Made by a program: the position numbers and the translations under genes
Shown here: in pieces, positions 8,940-19,800 of the stretch
Position numbering within the stretch: the stretch's first letter is position 1
Layout: each line of letters opens with the position of its first letter
Origin: Glandiceps talaboti
Lineage: Eukaryota > Hemichordata > Enteropneusta > Spengelidae
Assembly (NCBI RefSeq): GCF_964340395.1
Contig: NC_135552.1
Coordinates: 12,533,694-12,582,193, forward strand
Reading direction: 5' to 3'
Length of the DNA stretch: 48,500 bases
The notes under the pieces: model-generated
Database searches by the model: none
The model's input: only the letters and a program-made list of their open reading frames with translations
Told to the model about the DNA's origin: nothing

Positions 8940-9035
8940 TTGTTTGTATTATATATTTTTATCTCAACACTGTGTGAGAAGAGCCTTTGGCTCAACAGTC
9001 TCAAGTTTAAATAAAGTTTAATAATAAAAATATTA
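8940..9035 (+). terminator. Poly(A) signal region, possibly from a retroelement tail
   Basis: AATAAA at 9010-9015 follows a small hairpin (AGAGCCTTTGGCTC, 8981-8994) and is followed by A-rich DNA. It is the best visible polyadenylation site for the zinc-finger gene, about 600 bp after its stop. A hairpin plus AATAAA plus an A/T-rich end is also how many non-LTR retroelements finish, so the signal may be transposon-derived. Confidence 0.45.
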
Positions 9036-9760
9036 ATATCACGGGTGCAGCAGTTATTAAGAGAAAATTCGATGAAATGGAACCCTCTGTTAGAAATACT
9101 TCATGAGAAGACACTTCATAATAGAAAAATTGTTTTGCTGCCAACCTTATTAAAAGCTGATTGATGTAGCAAAAATATTCCGCCGAATGTTAAATCATAA
9201 ATATTCGTGAACTTCACAAAGGTAAAAGTAATATGTGGTGAACTGGGTTGAATGAACAATTACTTAAATAATTCAGTCACTATTGATTTATTTAGTTAAT
9301 TATTTATCTGCTGTTATAATTTGAGGTGATTCAGTAATAAGTATAATTTAATTTTGCCTTACCATACATTCATGAATATGCATATATGTTGTATATCTTT
9401 TCCGTCACATAATCTGAGCAAATGTGATTGGTTTTTAAAGTAATTTTTTTTTTAAAGATTTGATAACATTTTATGTGAAACAGTCCAAAAATTTGTAGTT
9501 TTCCACATTCAAACAGGTGAGTTGAAAAGCATTCAACTCGCCAAGATATCTCTTTCTCCCAATTCATGCTTACTTTTGTACAAACAAATACCCCTTGGGA
9601 GAAAGAGGATTAACCATCATCAAACTAGAGTAAATACTACTAGAAAAGTGACCAGTAACTCAGCACAATATTCTCATTCAGAATTCTACTTTATTTGTGT
9701 AAGCTCTTATGCATCTGTTTTATGTTAATGTATCAACAATATTTAATAACAAAAATACAT
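9036..9760. other. Intergenic AT-rich sequence
   Basis: No gene is recognised between the two convergent genes. On the minus strand an AATAAA (plus-strand TTTATT near 9691) could be a distal YAE1 poly(A) signal, but this is weak. Confidence 0.4.
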
Positions 9761-9768
9761 TTACTACA

Positions 9769-9915
9769 CACGTGATATTTTGTGAAAGTGAAACTGAAGC
9801 TTTCGTCCACACCACTTGAAACATCACTTGAACATCAGAGTAGTGAAAAAGTTCATGTGTGGAAAAAAAACCTTTCACAAAATCACTTTTCCTTTCACAA
9901 AATATCAACCATGTG
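9769..9915. repeat. Inverted repeat, ~147 bp
   Basis: CACGTGATATTTTGTGAAAG at the left pairs with CTTTCACAAAATATCAACCATGTG-like sequence at the right end, and inner segments also pair (CCACACCACTTGAA / TTCATGTGTGG). Likely a small foldback element. Confidence 0.65.
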
Positions 9916-10062
9916 CAGAGTTTAAAGAGTTACCGAGGTTCTCTTTGATCACAGAAAATCATATGTAAGTTGGTTGCAGTAATCAAAACAAGTGTATGAA
10001 AGGCAGAAATAAAGCCTTACTGGATTTTTCCTTTGATGTCATAGGATAAAAATATTGTTTCC

Positions 10063-10260
10063 AATTCTCGGTACCTGAAATAGAATATTACTGCCTAGGC
10101 ACCTCATAAAAATAATGAATATTTAGTTTCTTGGTTGACACCATATCTTCAACTCCACACACTTTACTACAGCCTAGGCACGTGTGAGAATAAGTCGGCC
10201 TTCTTGTTCTATTTTGACCCTCTAGCATGAGGTAAAAAACTATTGCCAGTACTGAGAATT
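10063..10260 (+). mobile_element. ~200-bp MITE, copy 1
   Basis: Inverted ends AATTCTCGGTACCTGAAATAG and CTATTGCCAGTACTGAGAATT. Internal landmarks are ATTACTGCCTAGGCACCTCA, GACACCATATCTTC and TTGTTCTATTTTGACCCTCT. The same element lies in opposite orientation at 32685-32886. It sits downstream of the YAE1 stop codon, so it may be within that 3'UTR. Confidence 0.8.
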
Positions 10261-10435
10261 GAAGCATTCCTGTAAGTGAAGGGAGAAATCACTTCTTACG
10301 GATAGTCACACTTTACATGCATTTCCTTCCTGAAAATAATCTGCTACCGACTGGAGTGATTGACACCATTCACCTAAAACTTGCTGATCAGCATTTCATT
10401 ATTTTAAAAACAAGTACCAACAATACAGTTATCCT

Positions 10436-10916
10436 TCATAGCATCATGTTCTGACTCATAGACATTGTTAACTCTTTTCCAAAGACATGTTCATGGAGTT
10501 TACAACACCTCTTGTAAATATCTGCATATAAAGTGTTACTTATTATTGGTACCGCTTCAGTATCCGCATTTCCATCACCTTCTGGTGACACTATAGTACT
10601 TTTAGTTTGTTGTATGTCACTTTGTACTTCCCCATCACCTTCTTGCATAATTGTTTTTCCATGAGAAGTCACTTTAGATTGAACAGAATCAGGAACTTCT
10701 TGCAATTTACTAAGCTGTCCAGACTCTGTGACTTCATCAACATTCTGAGTAAGTGGTTCAAGTTGGTCTGAAGTACCAGTAAACTTAAAACTTTGCTGCT
10801 CTTCTTTGTACATTTTCTCTAAAGATTCAACACTAGCCAGCAATGTTTTTATCTCTTGAATCTCATCTACAGAAAGTCCTTTATCATCTTGGAGTTGATG
10901 GTAAGATTGAAGGGCA
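10436..10916 (-). CDS. YAE1: YAE1, terminal coding exon
   Basis: Acceptor TTTTTCTTCATTAG. The first base completes the Ser codon (AG|T) from exon 2, giving the family-typical GILSALQSY junction, and 159 residues follow to the stop at 10436. It continues the conserved region with a predicted helical segment (DEIQEIKTLLASVESLEKMY). The rest is a low-conservation acidic, Gln/Ser/Thr-rich tail that ends ...SQNMML. The assembled protein is 231 residues, close to my recollection of vertebrate YAE1 at about 226. YAE1 partners LTO1 to bring the Fe-S protein ABCE1/Rli1 to the cytosolic iron-sulfur targeting complex (established for yeast and human). Confidence 0.85.
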
Positions 10917-10959
10917 CTAATGAAGAAAAACATACATAAATCACAGATCACATACATAT

Positions 10960-11570
10960 CAAGGTATATCCTGCATAAAAATCAGAATTTGCACACTAAT
11001 AATGTTACAGTTACTACAGTTACATGAAAAGTGAACTTTTAATAATTAGTTTTGCAAAAATTGACTCAATAGGTCTTTATTTGAAATTCTGCTATGAAAC
11101 CACAGACAATCAACACAACGAGATTAAGCATACCTTCCTCTGTGAGGAGATACATCAATGATCACTGTCTGTGAGGTCAAAACCAAACCTTTCTATGGTT
11201 CCCAAAATATCAACTAGCTAGATACCGTCTATCAACCCCTTGCCTTTGTGTTTTAGTGTTTGTGTATGTCAGGATTTTTATTTGTTTGTTTCTTGTCCTT
11301 TTTATTTGCACCATTTTTTGTAGATGTTGCATATTTTTCCTATTTATTTACACTATGTACATGTAAAGATTCCAAATTTGGTGTGAATGATGATTGACAA
11401 GTTTGCAGCCATACAAAATAAGTATAATTTATGGATTTATTAATTATTTTTTAAATGATTCTGTACAACAGAGATAATTGTGTCTTCTTGATGAAGAATC
11501 AACGTCAGTTTTTACTCATTCCTACAAAAAAACTCCCAAACATATCAAAAGACAAATACAGAATAAAATG
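10960..11570. other. YAE1 intron 2
   Basis: Sequence between the terminal and middle YAE1 exons; canonical GTGAG donor (11579) and TTAG acceptor on the minus strand. No other feature recognised. Confidence 0.6.
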
Positions 11571-11579
11571 ATATCTCAC

Positions 11580-11701
11580 CTCAAAATTCCTTTAAGGTAT
11601 GATATTTGTCTAAATTTCGGAACATTTTGACTGTAGCCATCATCAAAACCTTGTTGCAGCGTCTCTTCCTCTCCTTTTGCTAGTCCATCTCTGTAACCAT
11701 C
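11580..11701 (-). CDS. YAE1: YAE1, middle exon with the deca-GX3 motif
   Basis: A 122-nt exon with acceptor TTCACATAG and donor GAG|GTGAGA. It encodes DGYRDGLAKGEEETLQQGFD followed by DGYSQNVPKF and RQISYLKGIL. The repeated Gly spacing (G-x3-G: GYRDG, GLAKG, GFDDG) is the deca-GX3 signature shared by YAE1 and LTO1. LQQGF...GY and the following L-(R/K)-G-x-L-SAL match YAE1 better than LTO1. In-frame phases on both sides (0 on the 5' side, 2 on the 3' side) fit the neighbouring exons exactly. Confidence 0.9.
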
Positions 11702-11709
11702 CTATGTGA

Positions 11710-13340
11710 AGGAATGTATAAAATTGTACAAAGTAAACATTAACTATATAGCAAAACTACATAATTTGTGAGTACCAGTGTGGCATAGTCAAGGTGTTCA
11801 TATGTACATGTAGTGCTTACAGTGTTCTCTGAGGTAGTACATTCACAAGGGAAACAATACATGGGTAATAATATGACAGAACCAGATGACGTGTGAGTGT
11901 GCCAGTGTGGTTGGTTGAATACATTTTGTAAGTATGAGAAACTATTTTCAATTCCATTTCTTATAGCTAGAGTTACACAGGTGATGTGAAATCATGAAAT
12001 GATATTATAATATATCCACAAAATTTCTGCTAATTTAAAGTATATTCATCATAGGATATTGGTATTTTCTTTAGGGAGAATATTAAGCATAACTTTGATA
12101 AATACTGTAATATTAGTATTTCTGTTTTGAAAACAATTCTTACTGGTTAATAGAAATATAGTTAATGTGAGTGAGCTCTGAATCTTCCCCACTGACATTA
12201 GTTGTACTTTGTGTATGCTGGCACATAGATGTGGATGAACATATTTTTGTAGCTGTATTCGCAATAAATCAGTTTTAGGGCTGCAACCAAAACAGCGCCC
12301 TCAACGGCAACCACGATTTGATCCTGTTTGAGTACTGCTGATGGGTATTATTGACAACTGATTAACATGTGCAATGTCTAATTTATTGATATTTTAACTA
12401 CTTTCAGTGAATATATTGTGGTTGCCTGATCAAAAAATGATACTTCAATTACAACTAGTACAGTTTTAAAATGTTAGTAAATTCAAAACTGAGTTTGGCT
12501 CATGAATATTCATTGTGCAACTTGAATACTGTAATACACTATTTCTGCTGGCTTCACCACAATAGTATGTTACACAAAACCAAACCACACTACACCACAC
12601 CAAACCCCACACCACTATTACAGCTGCAATGGAGATTGTATGTCTTTTATGCCAATACAGGTACAGGTAAGTGTATTAATACCCATATACCTATATGTAC
12701 AAAATAGTTGTGATGTACTTTCTTCTAGTACTGTATCCATCCTTGTGGTGATGTTCATAAATGTCCACTTTCTTTTCAGACCAAGACAAGTATGGAGTAA
12801 GTTTTGGAAAAGAAAAGTCCTTAGTTATTATTTAATGGAACTGGCAGTTTATTTTCCAATACAATGAGTCTGCAAAATATCAACATATACCATAGAAATG
12901 AATTTTAAAAATGTGTAAATAAAAGCCAGACTTTTTAACTACTTTATGATTCTGTGAGAAATGTTGGTGAAAATGGCCACACTATACAACTTATCTACAT
13001 ATTTGGGGCAAAACAGGAACCAACAATTTTAAAAAATAGTGTTAATGGCATTGTGCATAACTGATATTGAAATTAGCTGTTATCACAGCTGGATTTCCCT
13101 CTTCATATGTACCATAGACCCTCCACTATGTATGTACTGCAGAACGCCAAAGTTTTTCAGTAAACTTATTAAAGGTGATTGCGTGTCTTTTATGCTTTGG
13201 ACGTTGTCATTAATTTAGTTGTAGGGACATAAAGAACTTTGTTTTGGCTGCTGAGTCTGGTATTGCAGGATGGTACATTATTGATCCTCTGATTGAGGTG
13301 TCACTGTCAAGTTGTTGAGTGTGTTAAATAACTGGTTCTG
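11710..13340. other. YAE1 intron 1, left part
   Basis: About 1.6 kb of AT-rich intron with a short ACCACAC-type low-complexity stretch near 12580-12615. A few short open frames have no splice or sequence support. Nothing else is recognised. Confidence 0.5.
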
Positions 13341-13343
13341 TAC

Positions 13344-13440
13344 TAGCTGCAATAATTGTAGCGTCTTGCTGTGGTTTTGAGGGTTGTTTCGTCTGTTTTG
13401 GTGACTTTTTAAGTTTTAGTGTTTAACCCGCACCGTTTGG
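13344..13440 (+). mobile_element. Truncated copy of the 4858-5043 MITE
   Basis: Begins TAGCTGCAATAATTGTAG and continues through GGTGACTTTTTAAGTTTTAG and TTTAACCCGCACC, matching one arm of the 186-bp foldback element. The second arm is missing. It lies in YAE1 intron 1. Confidence 0.85.
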
Positions 13441-13621
13441 TGAGGGCTATTTTTAACAATTTTTGTTTACGGCTATCTTAGCTAATAGCTAAAATCTGGC
13501 TCTCTTCACTCATACATGTAGATGTACGTACGTACTTCTACAAATTAACGTTGAGTCGTCTGCTATAGTATAGGCTGTGACATTGACAATCTTCGACATT
13601 GGCCGACCTTTAGATATCTAC

Positions 13622-13714
13622 CTTTGTTCGTGATCGAACCATCCTCTTCCATTCAACATTCTCGAGAACCCTAGCATTGGCATCATTCGAATCGGACGAA
13701 TCGGAATCATACAT
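13622..13714 (-). CDS. YAE1: YAE1, first coding exon
   Basis: ATG at 13714 opens 31 codons: MYDSDSSDSNDANARVLENV followed by EWKRMVRSRTK, and ends in phase 0 at AAAG|GTAGAT. Acidic/Ser residues followed by an E-W dipeptide just before the deca-GX3 helix match the usual YAE1 N-terminus. Joined to exon 2 it reads ...RSRTK-DGYRDG. Two upstream ATGs on the same strand (13787 and 13757) start short uORFs; the second overlaps this start codon. The gene is head-to-head with the COBL-like gene, its start codon 1075 bp away. Confidence 0.85.
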
Positions 13715-14789
13715 CTTTGTAAAGCTTCTGCCCACGAACGACCCTCGTCGATATCATTTGCTAGCAGCTGAACCCGGTGGCAGCCATTTTATAACCTCGT
13801 TCAAAACATTTATATCAAGTCAAGTAAATGTGGTTTTATAACTTTGTGGGTTTATGGATTTTTCATATTTTATTTGTATATATGAATAAGTGTATTGCTT
13901 TACTGTGTCCTTCATGAGATTCAAACCTTCCTTGTTCAAAGAAATAGTTTCCTATAAGGTTTGAAATTCTGTGTCTGTTTAAAAGGTGTGTTTGACTCAT
14001 TACATGTACTTTCTGGAAAATTAAGATAAATTCACAACTGTAAAATACGGGTTCGAAGTAAAGATATATATTAATGTTTTAAATATTTCTCTATTTGTAT
14101 GGTTATTTATTTATATATTTGTAGTATGTTTATTTTTTAAAATTTATTTGGGGAATGGGTATCTTGAAACTATATTGATCACGTGACCATAGGGTGTAAT
14201 GGCGACCTTCGAACTGAGCTAAGAGTTCATTGTGATCACGGCAAACAGAGGAAAAATTCTCCATAATTGTCCCCCTGTCGTTATATATTTCTCCGATATA
14301 GATTCACATTTGCATTGGCGTAAGTAGAACAATGATTCACTCAACTTCCAACTGGTGTTTTGTTGAAGACTAGCTCGCTTTCGGTAGCTAATTACTGCAA
14401 GTGTTAACTGGATAGAAGTTAGTCGCAGTGGGATTAACGTTACAGACAGATCCGCTCCGCTCCTGTGAACTCCCCGGCGTTTCCGTTGATATTTTTTATC
14501 AGTGAATATATCAGGTATTATTGGTCTGGCGGAAAAGAAGGTGTAATTTGGCGTGAGATCTGTTTGTCCTACATGTATATATATCGTCTCGTTATATATT
14601 TTCGTGAAATAACGGTCGTGTTTTATGCTGCAGGTTTTGAACGGATCGGACAGTACAGTGTAACAACGACAGGATGACAGGTTGACAACTCGCCTAAAGC
14701 ACAAAGCAAATGTATTTTGTGGAGTGAACTCTTGTGACGCCCTATGTATTTCAAGACTGGGGGAATCCTTGCGTCGCGATCAGCTAAAT
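13715..14789. promoter_or_regulatory. Shared head-to-head promoter region of YAE1 and the COBL-like gene
   Basis: About 1.07 kb separate the two divergent start codons. CpG dinucleotides cluster at 13540-13800 and again at 14190-14960, whereas both flanking introns are CpG-poor. No TATA box or clear initiator was identified. CACGTGACC at 14179-14187 is an E-box-type site. A CTGCAG at 14629-14634 followed by exon-like sequence could be an acceptor for a 5'UTR exon of the right-hand gene. Confidence 0.5.
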
Positions 14790-14821
14790 ATGGACGGTGA
14801 TGTCCGAACAGGGTTACCTAT
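14790..14821 (+). CDS. COBL-like gene, first coding exon
   Basis: ATG 14790 has a good context (AAAT-ATG-G). Ten codons, MDGDVRTGLP, plus AT precede a consensus donor T|GTAAGTATT. The two bases AT join the first base of the exon at 42695 to make Met, giving ...TGLPM-STMENKDL without frame error. If unspliced, the frame would stop at once (ATG-TAA), so the reading depends on splicing. The exon lies in CpG-rich DNA, as expected of a first exon. Its evidence is the start context, donor, phase match and promoter setting; eleven residues are too few for homology. Confidence 0.55.
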
Positions 14822-16430
14822 GTAAGTATTTGATTATCATTTACAGCACTTCCTAAAAAAGAGTTATCGCCGTCGGTTGGGATTTCACTTTGTTGACAAC
14901 CCCTCCCCACTCGACGTCACGAACGGGAGTCATAGATCCGCGGGGTAATGTAGTAACATTTGTCATCCTAACACACGAGACATTTGGTATGTAATGCCAG
15001 CATATCTAATGCATTTTTATACATGATTATCATTTTCTAACAGTTACAAGTACCGGTACAATCATATGATGTTGAATTTGTCTGCCGACAGTGATGTGGC
15101 AGCAACCTGACAGGTATTCAGAGTGTAGTCACAGAATATCAAATCCTCTGTTTTTAGGTGTTATATATATACAACTATACAACACTCTTACAGACGGGCA
15201 TAGGTTGAATTACACTCAGTTATACTGTCTGCCCATGGCCCTGGGTGTTGTGGCTCTGGTCTATCTTACAATACTACTGAAACTATAAAAGTGAGGGTGT
15301 TTTAACAAACGAACCAGTCAAAAAAAAGAGAAGATTCTTACATATGTCAATGCACACCTGAGATTATAGATTAATCTTGTTAATAAACCAGGGTGTAAAA
15401 AACAGGGATCTGAAATGTCAATTTTTATGAGTAAAAGTCATATTTAAAAATGGAATTTGGCAGTAATTTATACTGACATGTACAGGTAACAAATCATGAT
15501 CCAATGCAGGTGGATTTTTGTAAATGCCTGCATTCAGCAGGTGACATTTTAAATTCACTGGTATTATAAAAATAAAGGGTGAATTTCCACTTTACCTGCA
15601 TTTCACTGACAAATTTTGAAGCCCACTGGCATATTGGCTATTTGATACTGGGGAATCTTTATATTTGCAAATGAGCTATATGAACACTGTCATTGATTCA
15701 ACACCACTGGTGATAATAATTCAACAGATAAACACATAGCATTTGCCACAGTGAATGTTGATAAGAGTTAAAAGTTCACTATATTACTTTACTTTGTTCC
15801 TAATATTAAATTTTAGGAACATTTTGCTCCTGGTTTTTATATTTTAGGAGCAATTTGTTTTCAAAATTCAGGAGCAAATTGATCCTAAGAAATCTTGCTC
15901 AAAGAGTTAACTTCCTAGGCAGGTAACCACAAAAATGTACATACTACTAGAACAAAGTATTTGTAAATATTACTTGATTGTCATTCAATTTGCACAGTAG
16001 CACCCTTGTTAACCAAGTATACAGCCTTGAAGTTGACACTGGGTGCATTCACCTTCCATTTGAAACATAATCTTGCAGTCTTTTGTCATGTAAATAGGAG
16101 TTGAACTGACTTGAAGGGTCAGTACCTTGGGATACCTTGGGTGTGTCCATTTCATTTGAAAGACACAGGTTGAACAATAACGTTGGTGTTTACATAATCC
16201 TCTCTGTCTCCCAACTCAATCTTATTAACTATTCCCAACCTACTCTAGTACCTATACAGTAACAGTTATGATTTACACCTCCACTCACAATTTTATTAGA
16301 GACCATGTTGGCCTCCAGACTGTTCCCAACCAAACAGCACATGAATTAAATATGAAATATATTGTACTATTAGATTGAAATAGTAATATATTTTGTTTGT
16401 GCCATACGAAATTCATAGCTAGTAGTGATA
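14822..16430. other. COBL-like intron 1, proximal part
   Basis: CpG-containing to about 14960, then AT-rich intron. Short inverted oddities occur near 15500-15600 (GCAGGTGG / CCACTTTACCTGC) and near 15810-15890 (TAGGAACATTTTGCTCC-type repeats). No exon is recognised. Confidence 0.45.
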
Positions 16431-16440
16431 TTTTACTTGT

Positions 16441-16801
16441 AAGGGACAATCGCACCGTGTCACACAAGCTCAACAAGCGAACTTCGTTCATTTAGGGGGT
16501 AGGGGTCTGGTGTTAGTGCAGTTGCTGAGCTTCATTTCCACTTCTAACCAAGTTTCAAAAAAGTACATGCCTTCAGTGATAAAAACTTCATAAGGTTGGA
16601 ACTTCATGTTTACCATCATGTTTTTTACATTACATCGATCATAGTAGTGACCTCTACAACTTCCATAATGGTTTACATCATATATAAGCATGTGATGTCA
16701 CACTTATGAATGTTCGTTTAGGGGAGGGGAGTGTTTTTTGTCCTAAACGAATGATCTTCATTTATTCAGCTTGTGCATGCAACGTCATGCAATTGTCCCT
16801 A
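16441..16801. mobile_element. ~360-bp foldback element
   Basis: The left end AAGGGACAATCGCACC...CACAAGCT...CGTTCATTTAGGG matches the reverse complement of the right end ...AACGAATGATCTTCATTTATTCAGCTTGTG...CAATTGTCCCT. Arms are roughly 60 bp. No coding capacity, and no target duplication that I can defend. Confidence 0.65.
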
Positions 16802-16802
16802 A

Positions 16803-19800
16803 TGGTGCCAAAATATTGATTATTTCAGGTGATAACATTTAACCTTCACATGTTGATTTTCCATACATTGTAAACGATTAACATAAGTTGACAAGCAGTA
16901 TGCCAGGTCTAAACCTATTTTATGACATGCTACTGACGGACAACAGCTTCTTGTGACCACCAGATTTTAGTGATCCCCAGTCCCTTATTGTGAGGTGATC
17001 CACAGTTTCTATCATTTTTGACCCACAATAAAATATTTTGTTATTCATTAAAGGGCATATACTGTGGATAAAGCAAGACTAGGAGACACATGCTACTGTC
17101 TTCATTGGATGATGTGAAATGAACAAAATGAATTGAATTTCTATCTCTTTATTTTGAAAACCCTAACTTCATTTTGGAAATCAGACAAAAATGAATGGAC
17201 TACCCATTACATGGTATAGTTTGTCAGGATTAGTTAGGGCCAATTAGTATGCATGTGATGTATTCCTATTGATTGCCTGTAGTGACATTATTTATCATAA
17301 ATAAATTGAGAAATATTCAGTTTACAGTCGAAAGCATTCAGCTTGTCAAATTATGTTGTGTATATTGGATAAATTTCTAATTCTCATGAGAAATATTCAA
17401 ATAACATGCATGACTTAGCTCCCATATAGACAACAACTGTAATGATCATAGTATACTGAATATCCCTGTAGGCAGTAGTTTACCATATATTCTAATGTCT
17501 GAGTCATGATTTCAGTCTTTGAGTTTGTTTCGGCAATTCTCCTAGATAGTTGTTGAAGTGAAGTGTATATGAAGAAAGCAGGTTGGCATGGAAGTGGATA
17601 GAAGGATTGATGAGGAGTAATTGACAAAACAGATAGCCAACCTTTTATCCTCTTCTTTTATGTATAATAGCTTTTACATGTACATGTTGGTTAGTCGTCA
17701 AGTGATTCAATTTCCTAAGACCCCAGGCTATACACTATTTCCTAGACTCCTAGACAAAACCGTACACCTTTTACCAGTGATAGACAAATTTATAGCAATT
17801 ACATAGGTTATGGATATTTAAATCTAGGCCAGCATTCGATAAAGGAGGCCCTTGGGATATGTAATTTATCATTAATTTTTGTCCAATTTCCAATCAAATT
17901 TCAATGTTCTATATTATGTCAAATAGTAATTGGGATAGTTCTCAAAGGATTTTTATTTGTACTGTTGTAGGTTTATTTGTCTATACAGTGTACACACAGA
18001 TTACTGTACCGTGGGGAGACCAACTGAACAAATGAGAAAAAAAAACTAAATTTATAATATTAATCTCATTCAATGATTCAAACTTTTGTATGAAATATAT
18101 CCTTATAAGGGAGTACATCTTGAAAACAACTGCTTTTGTGTTTCAAAGATATTTCTAAAAGTTCCAACCTACAGTTCTCAATGCACAATATTATTCCAAA
18201 GTGGTGACAAGATATATAGATGGATGGCAGAGAAAAAGTGTCAATCATTAACAATGTATATAGATAATCAAATATTACATCTAATAATGGGTACATCTTC
18301 TGTCTTCCACTGTTTCCAGTTATTTGTTCTGTGGGGGAAAGATTAAACAACTTGCATGATTTCATGACTGTAGATGTAGCTTGTCATTTGTGTAGTAGGT
18401 TCATATACACTGTACACATGTATCAATAAATATACATACGGTACGTGTATGTGACCTTTGGAAATCTCCCTAAGTAACAGAGGAATCTAAACTAATCTTT
18501 TGGTGTCACATGTTACATTTGCATCATGTTACAGGCAGCTGGTTATAGGCAGGACTCATTGGGTTGTATCATATCGGATCATCTTACTTCAGAATTATGT
18601 ACGATTCAGGCTAATATGTATACCTGGCAATAATTTTCTATCTTTTTTTTTCAACTAAGAAAAATTGTTGAATAAACAATATGTAACTTTTGCTGCAAGT
18701 TTTGTAACGGTATGACCCATATAGATAAGCCAGCAGTGACATGACATGTGCTTATCACTAAATTTCTCATACAGTATTTTTGCAACCTTGACCAACAATG
18801 TAGAACAAACAAATTTCATATTACACAGATTTGATTATTTCATCACTGAATGCATTGTCAATTCAACTTTATAATAAGGCCTCATTCCTGTACAGATGTA
18901 CATGTACATGTATACAGCTTGTAATCTGAACTAAAATCTGATCTACGTATATGTATACAAACTTAAGGTGCAAATGCATATGAAGCCAATACATAGAAAT
19001 ATTCAAGTACATGTAAGCTTAGCTCTGTGAGTATTTATAATTTTACATTATTATGTGTTATGTATGACCACAGACTTCATTAGTTTCATTCTAACTCTAT
19101 TCTGCTCTTGTGTATGTTTATGACAATTCAAACTTTAACCAAAGATAAAGTATTATTTATAGCTTGTGATACATGAATGGTTTAGGTACATGTATGCAAT
19201 CAGATCTCAATACCCAACAGGTGGTTTTGTTTATTTTCTCTGAACAGAGTGATATATTTTACATTCCATACACTGATACAGGGTACACACCCATCGCCTT
19301 AAATTTTGTCAGAATTATCAAGAGTGCTACACCATCTAGCAGAAAGGAATAGAATAATGCTTCAAAATAGATTTTAAAGAAGGTAATAGTCTAATACTAA
19401 ATTTCAAGATTAGAGATAGCTATGTGTTCTTATCAGTGGTGGTGGTGGTTGTGTGTCATTTTTGGCTCAGATGGTGCAATGCTTATTTATGGTGACCCAG
19501 TTCTACCTTTTTGAGGAATACTTTAGCAGTACATGTATGTGGCATTGTACCTGAGCTAGAACTGTACGTCAAATAACAATGGTACATGTACATATATCTA
19601 TTGCCCAGGCAGTGAAGTGTAAGAGGCTTTTACATAACAACTGTGCTTGGCTTTGTTATAAAGTGCATACAAACATACCAGTAAGGTAAAAATGACAAAA
19701 GACTTGCTTGTTACAGATTGTGAGCTGTAAATCTGAATATGGCTCATTGTACAGTTGCATGCAGGTTGTTTCAATAAGGGTCAGTTTTCTATTTGTCGGA

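Noticed and set aside
14219-14704. 161-codon minus-strand open frame in the shared promoter region
   Set aside because: Length is unusual, but the composition is irregular and no domain or splice pattern supports it. It lies in promoter/5'UTR sequence of the divergent genes. Transcript evidence could revive it.
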